The notes under the pieces: model-generated
The model's input: only the letters and a program-made list of their open reading frames with translations
What the model was told of the DNA's origin: nothing
Database searches by the model: none
Part shown: in pieces, positions 35,701 through 49,700 of the stretch
How the letters are laid out: each line of letters begins with the position of its first letter
Position numbering within the stretch: position 1 is the first letter of the stretch
Made by a program: the position numbers and the translations under genes
Source: Setophaga petechia
Lineage: Eukaryota > Chordata > Aves > Passeriformes > Parulidae
Assembly: GCA_024362935.1 (NCBI GenBank)
Contig: JANCRA010000016.1
Location: 21,435,165 to 21,499,164 of the forward strand
DNA: 64,000 nucleotides
Reading direction: 5' to 3'

Positions 35701-38700
35701 ACGTTGCTGCTCACTAAACAACTTCCATCGTGTTGTAGATGTTGCACAGACGGCTGCAGTGTGTTTTGCAAAATGTAAAAGAAAGTTGTCTAAGACGCCT
35801 TCCTTTCAAGTATTAATGTGAAGGGAAAGGCAAGAGAGTGGGAAAGTACTGTTTTCTAGCACTTTGCAAGCTGCTAACACAATCCCAGTTCTGTGTAGCA
35901 ATTAGCTGTTCAGTGCACTGCAGTAAGTGTTTCTTGTCACCTACATCTAAGCAAATAGCTTTTTCACTATGTCTCGCAAGGAGAAAACCTTCCTGCTCAC
36001 TAAACAGCTTCCATCGTGTTGTAGATGTTGCAGAGAGGGCTGCAGAGTTTTTTGACACAAGAAAAAGAAAGTTGTCTAAGATGCCTTCCTTTCAAGTATT
36101 AATGTGAAGGGAAAGGCAAGAGAGTGGGAAAGTACTGTTTTCTAGCACTTTGCAGGCTGCTAACACAATCCCAGTGCTGTGTACCAATTAACTTGTCACT
36201 GCACTGCAGTAAGGGTTTCTTGTCACCTATATCTAAGCAAAAAGCTTTTTCACTATGTCTCGCAAGGAGAAAACCTTCTTGCTCACTAAACATTTCCTAT
36301 CGTGTTCTAGAAGTTGCACAGACGGCTGCAGTGTGTTTTGACACAAGAAAAAGAAAGTTGTCTAAGACGCCTTCCATTCAAGTATTAATGTGAAGTGAAA
36401 GGCAAGAGAGTGGGAAAGTACTGTTTTCTAGCACTTTGCAAGCTGCTAACACAATCGCAGTGCTGTGTAGCAATTAGCTTGTCAGTGCACGGCAGTAAGT
36501 GTTTCTTGATACCTACATCTGAGCAAATAGCTTTTTCACTTTGTCTCGCAAGGGGAAAACGTTGCTGCTCACTAAACAACTTCCATCGTGTTGTAGAAGT
36601 TGCACACACGGCTGCAGTGTGTTTTGCAAAATGTAAAAGAAAGTTGTCTAAGACGCCTTCCTTTCAAGTATTAATGTGAAGGGAAAGGCAAGAGAGTGGG
36701 AAAGTACTGTTTTCTAGCACTTTGCAAGCTGCTAACAGAGTCCTAGCGCTGTGTAGCAGTTAGCTGTTCAGTGCACTGCAGTAAGTTTTTTTTGTCACCT
36801 ACATCTAAGCAAAAAGCTTTTTCACTATGTCTCGCAAGGAGAAAACCTTCCTGCTCACTAAACAGCTTCCATCGTGTTGTAGATGTTGCAGAGAGGGCTG
36901 CAGAGTTTTTTGACACAAGAAAAAGAAAGTTGTCTAAGATGCCTTCCTTTCAAGTATTAATGTGAAGGGAAAGGCAAGAGAGTGGGAAAGTACTGTTTTC
37001 TAGCACTTTGCAGGCTGCTAACACAATCGCAGTGCTGTGTAGCAGTTAGCTGTTCAGTGCACTGCAGTAAGTGTTTCTTCTCACCTACATCTAAGCAAAT
37101 AGCTTTTTCACTATGTCTCGCAAGGAGAAAACCTTCTTGCTCACTAAACATCTCCTATCGTGTTCTAGAAGTTGCACAGAGGGCTGCAGTGTGTTCTGTA
37201 ACAAGAAAAAGAAAGTTGTCTAAGACACCTTCCTTTCAAGTATTAATGTGAAGGGAAAGGCAAGAGAGTGGGAAAGTACTGTTTTCTAGCACTTTGCAAG
37301 CTGCTAACACAATCCCAGTGCTGTGTAGCAATTAGCTTGTCAGTGCACGGCAGTAAGTGTTTCTTGATACCTACATCTGAGCAAATAGCTTTTTCACTTT
37401 GTCTCGCAAGGGGAAAACGTTGCTGCTCACTAAACAACTTCCATCATGTTGTAGAAGTTGCACAGAGGGCTGCAGTGTGTTTTGTAAAATGTAAAAGAAA
37501 TTTGTCTAAGACACCTTCCTTTCAAGTATTAATGTGAAGGGAAAGGCAAGAGAGTGGGAAAGTACTGTTTTCTAGCACTTTGCAAGCTGCTAACACAGTC
37601 CTAGTGCTGTGTAGCAGTTAGCTGTTCAGTGCACTGCAGTAAGTGTTTCTTGTCACCTACATGTAAGCAAAAAGCTTTTTCACTATGTCTCGCAAGGAGA
37701 AAACCTTCTTGCTCACTAAAGATCTCCTATCGTGTTCTAGAAGTTGCACAGAGGGCTGCAGTGTGTTCTGTAACAAGAAAAAGGAAGTTGTCTAAGACGC
37801 CTTCCTTTCAAGTATTAATGTGAAGGGAAAGGCAAGAGAGTGGGAAAGTACTGTTTTCTAGCACTTTGCAAGCTGCTAACACAATCCCAGTGCTGTGTAG
37901 CAATTAGCTTGTCAGTGCACGGCAGTAAGTGTTTCTTGATACCTACATCTGAGCAAATAGCTTTTTCACTTTGTCTCGCAAGGGGAAAACGTTGCTGCTC
38001 ACTAAACAACTTCCATCGTGTTGTAGAAGTTGCACAGACGGCTGCAGTGTGTTTTGCAAAATGTAAAAGAAAGTTGTCTAAGACGCCTTCCTTTCAAGTA
38101 TTAATGTGAAGGGAAAGGCAAGAGAGTGGGAAAGTACTGTTTTTTAGCACTTTGCAAGCTGCTAACTCAGTCCTAGTGCTGTGTAGCAGTTAGCTGTTCA
38201 GTGCACTGCAGTAAGTGTTTCTTGCACCTACATCTAAGCAAATAGCTTTTTCACTATGTCTGGCAAGGAGAAAACCTTCCTGCTCTCTAAACAACTTCCA
38301 TCGTGTTGTAGATGTTGCAGAGAGGGCTGCAGAGTTTTTTGACACAAGAAAAAGAAAGTTGTCTAAGATGCTTTCCTTTCAAGTATTAATGTGAAGGGAA
38401 AGGCAAGAGAGTGGGAAAGTACTGTTTTCTAGCACTTTGCAGGCTGCTAACACAATCGCAGTGCTGTGTAGCAGTTAGCTTTTCAGTGCACTGCAGTAAG
38501 TGTTTCTTCTCACCTACATCTAAGCAAATAGCTTTTTCACTATGTCTCGCCAGGAGAAAATCTTCTTGCTCACTAAACATCTCCTATCGTGTTCTAGAAG
38601 TTGCACAGAGGGCTGCAGTGTGTTCTGTAACAAGAAAAAGAAAGTTGTCTAAGACGCCTTCCTTTCAAGTATTAATGTGAAGGGAAAGGCAAGAGAGTGG

Positions 38701-38779
38701 GAAAGTACTGTTTTCTAGCACTTTGCAAGCTGCTAACACAATCCCAGTTCTGTGTAGCAATTAGCTGTTCAGTGCACTG

Positions 38780-41700
38780 CAGTAAGTGTTTCTTGTCACC
38801 TACATCTAAGCAAATAGCTTTTTCACTATGTCTCGCAAGGAGAAAACCTTCCTGCTCACTAAACATCTCCTATCGTGTTCTAGAAGTTGCACAGAGGGCT
38901 GCAGTGTGTTTTGCAAAATGTAAAAGAAAGTTGTCTAAGACGCCTTCCTTTCAAGTATTAATGTGAAGGGAAAGGCAAGAGAGTGGGAAAGTACTGTTTT
39001 CTAGCACTTTGCAAGCTGCTAACACAATCCCAGTTCTGTGTAGCAATTAGCTGTTCAGTGCACTGCAGTAAGTGTTTCTTGTCACCTACATCTAAGCAAA
39101 TAGCTTTTTCACTATGTCTCGCAAGGAGAAAACCTTCCTGCTCACTAAACAACTTCCATCGTGTTGTAGATGTTGCAGAGAGGGCTGCAGAGTTTTTTGA
39201 CACAAGAAAAAGAAAGTTGTCTAAGATGCCTTCCTTTCAAGTATTAATGTGAAGGGAAAGGCAAGAGAGTGGGAAAGTACTGTTTTCTAGCACTTTGCAG
39301 GCTGCTAACACAGTCCTAGTGCTGTGTAGCAGTTAGCTGTTCAGTGCACTGCAGTATGTGTTTCTTGTCACCTACATCTAAGCAAAAAGCTTTTTCACTA
39401 TGTCTCGCAAGGAGAAAACCTTCTTGCTCACTAAACATTTCCTATCGTGTTCCAGAAGTTGCACAGAGGGCTGCAGTGTGTTTTGACACAAGAAAAAGAA
39501 AGTTGTCTAAGACGCCTTCCATTCAAGTATTAATGTGAAGGGAAAGGCAAGAGAGTGGGAAAGTACTGTTTTCTAGCACTTTGCAAGCTGCTAACACAAT
39601 CGCAGTGCTGTGTAGCAATTAGCTTGTCAGTGCACGGCAGTAAGTGTTTCTTGATACATATATCTGAGCAAATAGCTTTTTCACTTTGTCTCGCAAGGGG
39701 AAAACGTTGCTGCTCACTAAACAACTTCCATCGTGTTGTAGAAGTTGCACAGACGGCTGCAGTGTGTTTTGCAAAATGTAAAAGAAAGTTGTCTAAGACG
39801 CCTTCCTTTCAAGTATTAATGTGAAGGGAAAGGCAAGAGAGTGGGAAAGTACTGTTTTCTAGCACTTTGCAAGCTGCTAACACAATCCCAGTTCTGTGTA
39901 GCAATTAGCTGTTCAGTGCACTGCAGTAAGTGTTTCATGTCACCTACATCTAAGCAAATAGCTTTTTCACTATGTCTCGCAAGGAGAAAACCTTCCTGCT
40001 CACTAAACAGCTTCCATCGTGTTGTAGATGTTGCAGAGAGGGCTGCAGAGTTTTTTGACACAAGAAAAAGAAAGTTGTCTAAGATGCCTTCCTTTCAAGT
40101 ATTAATGTGAAGGGAAAGGCAAGAGAGTGGGAAAGTACTGTTTTCTAGCACTTTGCAGGCTGCTAACACAATCCCAGTGCTGTGTACCAATTAACTTGTC
40201 ACTGCACTGCAGTAAGGGTTTCTTGTCACCTATATCTAAGCAAAAAGCTTTTTCACTATGTCTCGCAAGGAGAAAACCTTCTTGCTCACTAAACATTTCC
40301 TATCGTGTTCTAGAAGTTGCACAGAGGGCTGCAGTGTGTTTTGACACAAGAAAAAGAAAGTTGTCTAAGACGCCTTCCATTCAAGTATTAATGTGAAGGG
40401 AAAGGCAAGAGAGTGGGAAAGTACTGTTTTCTAGCACTTTGCAAGCTGCTAACACAATCGCAGTGCTGTGTAGCAATTAGCTTGTCAGTGCACGGCAGTA
40501 AGTGTTTCTAGATACCTACATCTGAGCAAATAGCTTTTTCACTTTGTCTCGCAAGGGGAAAACGTTGCTGCTCACTAAACAACTTCCATCGTGTTGTAGA
40601 AGTTGCACACACGGCTGCAGTGTGTTTTGCAAAATGTAAAAGAAAGTTGTCTAAGACGCCTTCCTTTCAAGTATTAATGTGAAGGGAAAGGCAAGAGAGT
40701 GGGAAAGTACTGTTTTCTAGCACTTTGCAAGCTGCTAACAGAGTCCTAGCGCTGTGTAGCAGTTAGCTGTTCAGTGCACTGCAGTAAGTGTTTCTTGTCA
40801 CCTACATCTAAGCAAAAAGCTTTTTCACTATGTCTCGCAAGGAGAAAACCTTCCTGCTCACTAAACAACGTCCATCGTGTTGTAGATGTTGCAGAGAGGG
40901 CTGCAGAGTTTTTTGACACAAGAAAAAGAAAGTTGTCTAAGACGCCTTCCTTTCAAGTATTAATGTGAAGGGAAAGGCAAGAGAGTGGGAAAGTACTGTT
41001 TTCTAGCACTTTGCAGGCTGCTAACACAATCGCAGTGCTGTGTAGCAGTTAGCGTTTCAGTGCACTGCAGTAAGTGTTTCTTGATACCTACATCTGAGCA
41101 AATAGCTTTTTCACTTTGTCTCGCAAGGGGAAAACGTTGCTGCTCACTAAACAACTTCCATCGTGTTGTAGATGTTGCACAGACGGCTTGCAGTGTGTTT
41201 TGCAAAATGTAAAAGAAAGTTGTCTAAGACGCCTTCCTTTCAAGTATTAATGTGAAGGGAAAGGCAAGAGAGTGGGAAAGTACTGTTTTCTAGCACTTTG
41301 CAAGCTGCTAACACAATCCCAGTTCTGTGTAGCAATTAGCTGTTCAGTGCACTGCAGTAAGTGTTTCATGTCACCTACATCTAAGCAAATAGCTTTTTCA
41401 CTATGTCTCGCAAGGAGAAAACCTTCCTGCTCACTAAACAGCTTCCATCGTGTTGTAGATGTTGCAGAGAGGGCTGCAGAGTTTTTTGACACAAGAAAAA
41501 GAAAGTTGTCTAAGATGCCTTCTATTCAAGTATTAATGTGAAGGGAAAGGCAAGAGAGTGGGAAAGTACTGTTTTCTAGCACTCTGCAGGCTGCTAACAC
41601 AATCCCAGTGCTGTGTACCAATTAACTTGTCACTGCACTGCAGTAAGGGTTTCTTGTCACCTATATCTATGCAAAAAGCTTTTTCACTATGTCTCGCAAG

Positions 41701-42784
41701 GAGAAAACCTTCTTGCTCACTAAACATTTCCTATCGTGTTCTAGAAGTTGCACAGAGGGCTGCAGTGTGTTTTGACACAAGAAAAAGAAAGTTGTCTAAG
41801 ACGCCTTCCATTCAAGTATTAATGTGAAGGGAAAGGCAAGAGAGTGGGAAAGTACTGTTTTCTAGCACTTTGCAAGCTGCTAACACAATCGCAGTGCTGT
41901 GTAGCAATTAGCTTGTCAGTGCACGGCAGTAAGTGTTTCTTGATACCTACATCTGAGCAAATAGCTTTTTCACTTTGTCTCGCAAGGGGAAAACGTTGCT
42001 GCTCACTAAACAACTTCCATCGTGTTGTAGAAGTTGCACACACGGCTGCAGTGTGTTTTGCAAAATGTAAAAGAAAGTTGTCTAAGACGCCTTCCTTTCA
42101 AGTATTAATGTGAAGGGAAAGGCAAGAGAGTGGGAAAGTACTGTTTTCTAGCACTTTGCAAGCTGCTAACAGAGTCCTAGCGCTGTGTAGCAGTTAGCTG
42201 TTCAGTGCACTGCAGTAAGTGTTTCTTGTCACCTACATCTAAGCAAAAAGCTTTTTCACTATGTCTCGCAAGGAGAAAACCTTCCTGCTCACTAAACAAC
42301 TTCCATCGTGTTGTAGATGTTGCAGAGAGGGCTGCAGAGTTTTTTGACACAAGAAAAAGAAAGTTGTCTAAGACGCCTTCCTTTCAAGTATTAATGTGAA
42401 GGGAAAGGCAAGAGAGTGGGAAAGTACTGTTTTCTAGCACTTTGCAGGCTGCTAACACAATCGCAGTGCTGTGTAGCAGTTAGCTTTTCAGTGCACTGCA
42501 GTAAGTGTTTCTTCTCACCTACATCTAAGCAAATAGCTTTTTCACTATGTCTCGCAAGGAGAAAACCTTCTTGCTCACTAAACATCTCCTATCGTGTTCT
42601 AGAAGTTGCACAGAGGGCTGCAGTGTGTTCTGTAACAAGAAAAAGAAAGTTGTCTAAGACGCCTTCCTTTCAAGTATTAATGTGAAGGGAAAGGCAAGAG
42701 AGTGGGAAAGTACTGTTTTCTAGCACTTTGCAAGCTGCTAACACAATCCCAGTGCTGTGTAGCAATTAGCTTGTCAGTGCACGG
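38780..42784 (+). repeat. 14-monomer tandem duplication, copy 1 (4005 bp)
   Basis: This segment matches 42785-46788 monomer for monomer. Private changes in this copy are few by eye: ACAACGTCC near 40866, AGCGTTTCAG near 41052, an extra T in ACGGCTTGCAG near 41187, CACTCTGCAGG near 41582 and ATCTATGCAAAA near 41666. The duplication looks recent. Confidence 0.85.
39849..42709 (+). repeat. 5-monomer tandem duplication (2 x about 1430 bp)
   Basis: The monomers from 39849 to 41279 and from 41280 to 42709 follow the same five-variant order, including GTTTCATGTCACC, the GCACACACGG/GCACAGACGG region and the AGAGTCCTAGCGCTG start. The whole pattern lies inside the 14-monomer duplication and is copied with it. 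Confidence 0.75.
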
Positions 42785-45700
42785 CAGTAAGTGTTTCTTG
42801 TCACCTACATCTAAGCAAATAGCTTTTTCACTATGTCTCGCAAGGAGAAAACCTTCCTGCTCACTAAACATCTCCTATCGTGTTCTAGAAGTTGCACAGA
42901 GGGCTGCAGTGTGTTTTGCAAAATGTAAAAGAAAGTTGTCTAAGACGCCTTCCTTTCAAGTATTAATGTGAAGGGAAAGGCAAGAGAGTGGGAAAGTACT
43001 GTTTTCTAGCACTTTGCAAGCTGCTAACACAATCCCAGTTCTGTGTAGCAATTAGCTGTTCAGTGCACTGCAGTAAGTGTTTCTTGTCACCTACATCTAA
43101 GCAAATAGCTTTTTCACTATGTCTCGCAAGGAGAAAACCTTCCTGCTCACTAAACAACTTCCATCGTGTTGTAGATGTTGCAGAGAGGGCTGCAGAGTTT
43201 TTTGACACAAGAAAAAGAAAGTTGTCTAAGATGCCTTCCTTTCAAGTATTAATGTGAAGGGAAAGGCAAGAGAGTGGGAAAGTACTGTTTTCTAGCACTT
43301 TGCAGGCTGCTAACACAGTCCTAGTGCTGTGTAGCAGTTAGCTGTTCAGTGCACTGCAGTATGTGTTTCTTGTCACCTACATCTAAGCAAAAAGCTTTTT
43401 CACTATGTCTCGCAAGGAGAAAACCTTCTTGCTCACTAAACATTTCCTATCGTGTTCCAGAAGTTGCACAGAGGGCTGCAGTGTGTTTTGACACAAGAAA
43501 AAGAAAGTTGTCTAAGACGCCTTCCATTCAAGTATTAATGTGAAGGGAAAGGCAAGAGAGTGGGAAAGTACTGTTTTCTAGCACTTTGCAAGCTGCTAAC
43601 ACAATCGCAGTGCTGTGTAGCAATTAGCTTGTCAGTGCACGGCAGTAAGTGTTTCTTGATACATATATCTGAGCAAATAGCTTTTTCACTTTGTCTCGCA
43701 AGGGGAAAACGTTGCTGCTCACTAAACAACTTCCATCGTGTTGTAGAAGTTGCACAGACGGCTGCAGTGTGTTTTGCAAAATGTAAAAGAAAGTTGTCTA
43801 AGACGCCTTCCTTTCAAGTATTAATGTGAAGGGAAAGGCAAGAGAGTGGGAAAGTACTGTTTTCTAGCACTTTGCAAGCTGCTAACACAATCCCAGTTCT
43901 GTGTAGCAATTAGCTGTTCAGTGCACTGCAGTAAGTGTTTCATGTCACCTACATCTAAGCAAATAGCTTTTTCACTATGTCTCGCAAGGAGAAAACCTTC
44001 CTGCTCACTAAACAGCTTCCATCGTGTTGTAGATGTTGCAGAGAGGGCTGCAGAGTTTTTTGACACAAGAAAAAGAAAGTTGTCTAAGATGCCTTCCTTT
44101 CAAGTATTAATGTGAAGGGAAAGGCAAGAGAGTGGGAAAGTACTGTTTTCTAGCACTTTGCAGGCTGCTAACACAATCCCAGTGCTGTGTACCAATTAAC
44201 TTGTCACTGCACTGCAGTAAGGGTTTCTTGTCACCTATATCTAAGCAAAAAGCTTTTTCACTATGTCTCGCAAGGAGAAAACCTTCTTGCTCACTAAACA
44301 TTTCCTATCGTGTTCTAGAAGTTGCACAGAGGGCTGCAGTGTGTTTTGACACAAGAAAAAGAAAGTTGTCTAAGACGCCTTCCATTCAAGTATTAATGTG
44401 AAGGGAAAGGCAAGAGAGTGGGAAAGTACTGTTTTCTAGCACTTTGCAAGCTGCTAACACAATCGCAGTGCTGTGTAGCAATTAGCTTGTCAGTGCACGG
44501 CAGTAAGTGTTTCTAGATACCTACATCTGAGCAAATAGCTTTTTCACTTTGTCTCGCAAGGGGAAAACGTTGCTGCTCACTAAACAACTTCCATCGTGTT
44601 GTAGAAGTTGCACACACGGCTGCAGTGTGTTTTGCAAAATGTAAAAGAAAGTTGTCTAAGACGCCTTCCTTTCAAGTATTAATGTGAAGGGAAAGGCAAG
44701 AGAGTGGGAAAGTACTGTTTTCTAGCACTTTGCAAGCTGCTAACAGAGTCCTAGCGCTGTGTAGCAGTTAGCTGTTCAGTGCACTGCAGTAAGTGTTTCT
44801 TGTCACCTACATCTAAGCAAAAAGCTTTTTCACTATGTCTCGCAAGGAGAAAACCTTCCTGCTCACTAAACAACTTCCATCGTGTTGTAGATGTTGCAGA
44901 GAGGGCTGCAGAGTTTTTTGACACAAGAAAAAGAAAGTTGTCTAAGACGCCTTCCTTTCAAGTATTAATGTGAAGGGAAAGGCAAGAGAGTGGGAAAGTA
45001 CTGTTTTCTAGCACTTTGCAGGCTGCTAACACAATCGCAGTGCTGTGTAGCAGTTAGCTTTTCAGTGCACTGCAGTAAGTGTTTCTTGATACCTACATCT
45101 GAGCAAATAGCTTTTTCACTTTGTCTCGCAAGGGGAAAACGTTGCTGCTCACTAAACAACTTCCATCGTGTTGTAGATGTTGCACAGACGGCTGCAGTGT
45201 GTTTTGCAAAATGTAAAAGAAAGTTGTCTAAGACGCCTTCCTTTCAAGTATTAATGTGAAGGGAAAGGCAAGAGAGTGGGAAAGTACTGTTTTCTAGCAC
45301 TTTGCAAGCTGCTAACACAATCCCAGTTCTGTGTAGCAATTAGCTGTTCAGTGCACTGCAGTAAGTGTTTCATGTCACCTACATCTAAGCAAATAGCTTT
45401 TTCACTATGTCTCGCAAGGAGAAAACCTTCCTGCTCACTAAACAGCTTCCATCGTGTTGTAGATGTTGCAGAGAGGGCTGCAGAGTTTTTTGACACAAGA
45501 AAAAGAAAGTTGTCTAAGATGCCTTCTATTCAAGTATTAATGTGAAGGGAAAGGCAAGAGAGTGGGAAAGTACTGTTTTCTAGCACTTTGCAGGCTGCTA
45601 ACACAATCCCAGTGCTGTGTACCAATTAACTTGTCACTGCACTGCAGTAAGGGTTTCTTGTCACCTATATCTAAGCAAAAAGCTTTTTCACTATGTCTCG

Positions 45701-46788
45701 CAAGGAGAAAACCTTCTTGCTCACTAAACATTTCCTATCGTGTTCTAGAAGTTGCACAGAGGGCTGCAGTGTGTTTTGACACAAGAAAAAGAAAGTTGTC
45801 TAAGACGCCTTCCATTCAAGTATTAATGTGAAGGGAAAGGCAAGAGAGTGGGAAAGTACTGTTTTCTAGCACTTTGCAAGCTGCTAACACAATCGCAGTG
45901 CTGTGTAGCAATTAGCTTGTCAGTGCACGGCAGTAAGTGTTTCTTGATACCTACATCTGAGCAAATAGCTTTTTCACTTTGTCTCGCAAGGGGAAAACGT
46001 TGCTGCTCACTAAACAACTTCCATCGTGTTGTAGAAGTTGCACACACGGCTGCAGTGTGTTTTGCAAAATGTAAAAGAAAGTTGTCTAAGACGCCTTCCT
46101 TTCAAGTATTAATGTGAAGGGAAAGGCAAGAGAGTGGGAAAGTACTGTTTTCTAGCACTTTGCAAGCTGCTAACAGAGTCCTAGCGCTGTGTAGCAGTTA
46201 GCTGTTCAGTGCACTGCAGTAAGTGTTTCTTGTCACCTACATCTAAGCAAAAAGCTTTTTCACTATGTCTCGCAAGGAGAAAACCTTCCTGCTCACTAAA
46301 CAACTTCCATCGTGTTGTAGATGTTGCAGAGAGGGCTGCAGAGTTTTTTGACACAAGAAAAAGAAAGTTGTCTAAGACGCCTTCCTTTCAAGTATTAATG
46401 TGAAGGGAAAGGCAAGAGAGTGGGAAAGTACTGTTTTCTAGCACTTTGCAGGCTGCTAACACAATCGCAGTGCTGTGTAGCAGTTAGCTTTTCAGTGCAC
46501 TGCAGTAAGTGTTTCTTCTCACCTACATCTAAGCAAATAGCTTTTTCACTATGTCTCGCAAGGAGAAAACCTTCTTGCTCACTAAACATCTCCTATCGTG
46601 TTCTAGAAGTTGCACAGAGGGCTGCAGTGTGTTCTGTAACAAGAAAAAGAAAGTTGTCTAAGACGCCTTCCTTTCAAGTATTAATGTGAAGGGAAAGGCA
46701 AGAGAGTGGGAAAGTACTGTTTTCTAGCACTTTGCAAGCTGCTAACACAATCCCAGTGCTGTGTAGCAATTAGCTTGTCAGTGCACGG
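42785..46788 (+). repeat. 14-monomer tandem duplication, copy 2 (4004 bp)
   Basis: Second copy of 38780-42784. It starts inside a hybrid monomer (42710-42995) and ends at the same internal point of the monomer at 46714. Confidence 0.85.
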
Positions 46789-49700
46789 CAGTAAGTGTTT
46801 CTTGATACCTACATCTGAGCAAATAGCTTTTTCACTTTGTCTCGCAAGGGGAAAACGTTGCTGCTCACTAAACAACTTCCATCATGTTGTAGAAGTTGCA
46901 CAGAGGGCTGCAGTGTGTTTTGCAAAATGTAAAAGAAAGTTGTCTAAGACGCCTTCCTTTCAAGTATTAATGTGAAGGGAAAGGCAAGAGAGTGGGAAAG
47001 TACTGTTTTCTAGCACTTTGCAAGCTGCTAACACAGTCCTAGTGCTGTGTAGCAGTTAGCTGTTCAGTGCACTGCAGTAAGTGTTTCTTGTCACCTACAT
47101 CTAAGCAAAAAGCTTTTTCACTATGTCTCGCAAGGAGAAAACCTTCTTGCTCACTAAACATCTCCTATCGTGTTCTAGAAGTTGCACAGAGGGCTGCAGT
47201 GTGTTCTGTAACAAGAAAAAGGAAGTTGTCTAAGACGCCTTCCTTTCAAGTATTAATGTGAAGGGAAAGGCAAGAGAGTGGGAAAGTACTGTTTTCTAGC
47301 ACTTTGCAAGCTGCTAACACAATCCCAGTGCTGTGTAGCAATTAGCTTGTCAGTGCACGGCAGTAAGTGTTTCTTGATACCTACATCTGAGCAAATAGCT
47401 TTTTCACTTTGTCTCGCAAGGGGAAAACGTTGCTGCTCCTTAAACAACTTCCATCGTGTTGTAGAAGTTGCACAGACGGCTGCAGTGTGTTTTGCAAAAT
47501 GTAAAAGAAAGTTGTCTAAGACGCCTTCCTTTCAAGTATTAATGTGAAGGGAAAGGCAAGAGAGTGGGAAAGTACTGTTTTCTAGCACTTTGCAAGCTGC
47601 TAACTCAGTCCTAGTGCTGTGTAGCAGTTAGCTGTTCAGTGCACTGCAGTAAGTGTTTCTTGCACCTACATCTAAGCAAATAGCTTTTTCACTTTGTCTC
47701 GCAAGGAGAAAACCTTCCTGCTCACTAAACAACTTCCATCGTGTTGTAGATGTTGCAGAGAGGGCTGCAGAGTTTTTTGACACAAGAAAAAGAAAGTTGT
47801 CTAAGATGCTTTCCTTTCAAGTATTAATGTGAAGGGAAAGGCAAGAGAGTGGGAAAGTACTGTTTTCTAGCACTTTGCAGGCTGCTAACACAATCGCAGT
47901 GCTGTGTAGCAGTTAGCTTTTCAGTGCACTGCAGTAAGAGTTTCTTCTCACCTACATCTAAGCAAATAGCTTTTTCACTATGTCTCGCCAGGAGAAAATC
48001 TTCTTGCTCACTAAACATCTCCTATCGTGTTCTAGAAGTTGCACAGAGGGCTGCAGTGTGTTCTGTAACAAGAAAAAGAAAGTTGTCTAAGACGCCTTCC
48101 TTTCAAGTATTAATGTGAAGGGAAAGGCAAGAGAGTGGGAAAGTACTGTTTTCTAGCACTTTGCAAGCTGCTAACACAATCCCAGTTCTGTGTAGCAATT
48201 AGCTGTTCAGTGCACTGCAGTAAGTGTTTCTTGTCACCTACATCTAAGCAAATAGCTTTTTCACTATGTCTCGCAAGGAGAAAACCTTCCTGCTCACTAA
48301 ACATCTCCTATCGTGTTCTAGAAGTTGCACAGAGGGCTGCAGTGTGTTCTGTAACAAGAAAAAGAAAGTTGTCTAAGACGCCTTCCTTTCAAGTATTAAT
48401 GTGAAGGGAAAGGCAAGAGAGTGGGAAAGTACTGTTTTCTAGCACTTTGCAAGCTGCTAACACAATCCCAGTTCTGTGTAGCAATTAGCTGTTCAGTGTA
48501 CTGCAGTAAGTGTTTCTTGTCACCTACATATAAGCAAATAGCTTTTTCACTATGTCTCGCAAGGAGAAAACCTTCCTGCTCACTAAACAACTTCCATCGT
48601 GTTGTAGATGTTGCAGAGAGGGCTGCAGAGTTTTTTGACACAAGAAAAAGAAAGTTCTCTAAGATGCCTTCCTTTCAAGTATTAATGTGAAGGGAAAGGC
48701 AAGAGAGTGGGAAAGTACTGTTTTCTAGCACTTTGCAGGCTGCTAACACAGTCCTAGTGCTGTGTAGCAGTTAGCTGTTCAGTGCACTGCAGTATGTGTT
48801 TCTTGTCACCTACATCTAAGCAAAAAGCTTTTTCACTATGTCTCGCAAGGAGAAAACCTTCTTGCTCACTAAACATTTCCTATCGTGTTCCAGAAGTTGC
48901 ACAGAGGGCTGCAGTGTGTTTTGACACAAGAAAAAGAAAGTTGTCTAAGACGCCTTCCTTTCAAGTATTAATGTGAAGGGAAAGGCAAGAGAGTGGGAAA
49001 GTACTGTTTTCTAGCACTTTGCAAGCTGCTAACACAATCGCAGTGCTGTGTAGCAATTAGCTTGTCAGTGCACGGCAGTAAGTGTTTCTTGATACCTACA
49101 TCTGAGCAAATAGCTTTTTCACTTTGTCTCGCAAGGGGAAAACGTTGCTGCTCACTAAACAACTTCCATCGTGTTGTAGAAGTTGCACAGAGGGCTGCAG
49201 TGTGTTTTGCAAAATGTAAAAGAAAGTTGTCTAAGACGCCTTCCTTTCAAGTATTAATGTGAAGGGAAAGGCAAGAGAGTGGGAAAGTACTGGTTTCTTG
49301 CACTTTGCAAGCTGCTAACACAATCCTAGTGCTGTGTAGCAGTTAGCTGTTCAGTGCACTGCAGTAAGTGTTTCTTGTCACCTACATCTAAGCAAAAAGC
49401 TTTTTCACTATGTCTCGCAAGGAGAAAACCTTCCTGCTCACTAAACAACTTCCATCGTGTTGTAGATGTTGCAGAGAGGGCTGCAGAGTTTTTTGACACA
49501 AGAAAAAGAAAGTTGTCTAAGATGCCTTCCTTTCAAGTATTAATGTGAAGGGAAAGGCAAGAGAGTGGGAAAGTACTGTTTTCTAGCACTTTGCAGGCTG
49601 CTAACACAATCCCAGTGCTGTGTAGCAATTAGCTTTTCAGTACACTGCAGTAAGTGTTTCTTCTCACCTACATCTAAGCAAAAAGCTTTTTCACTATGTC

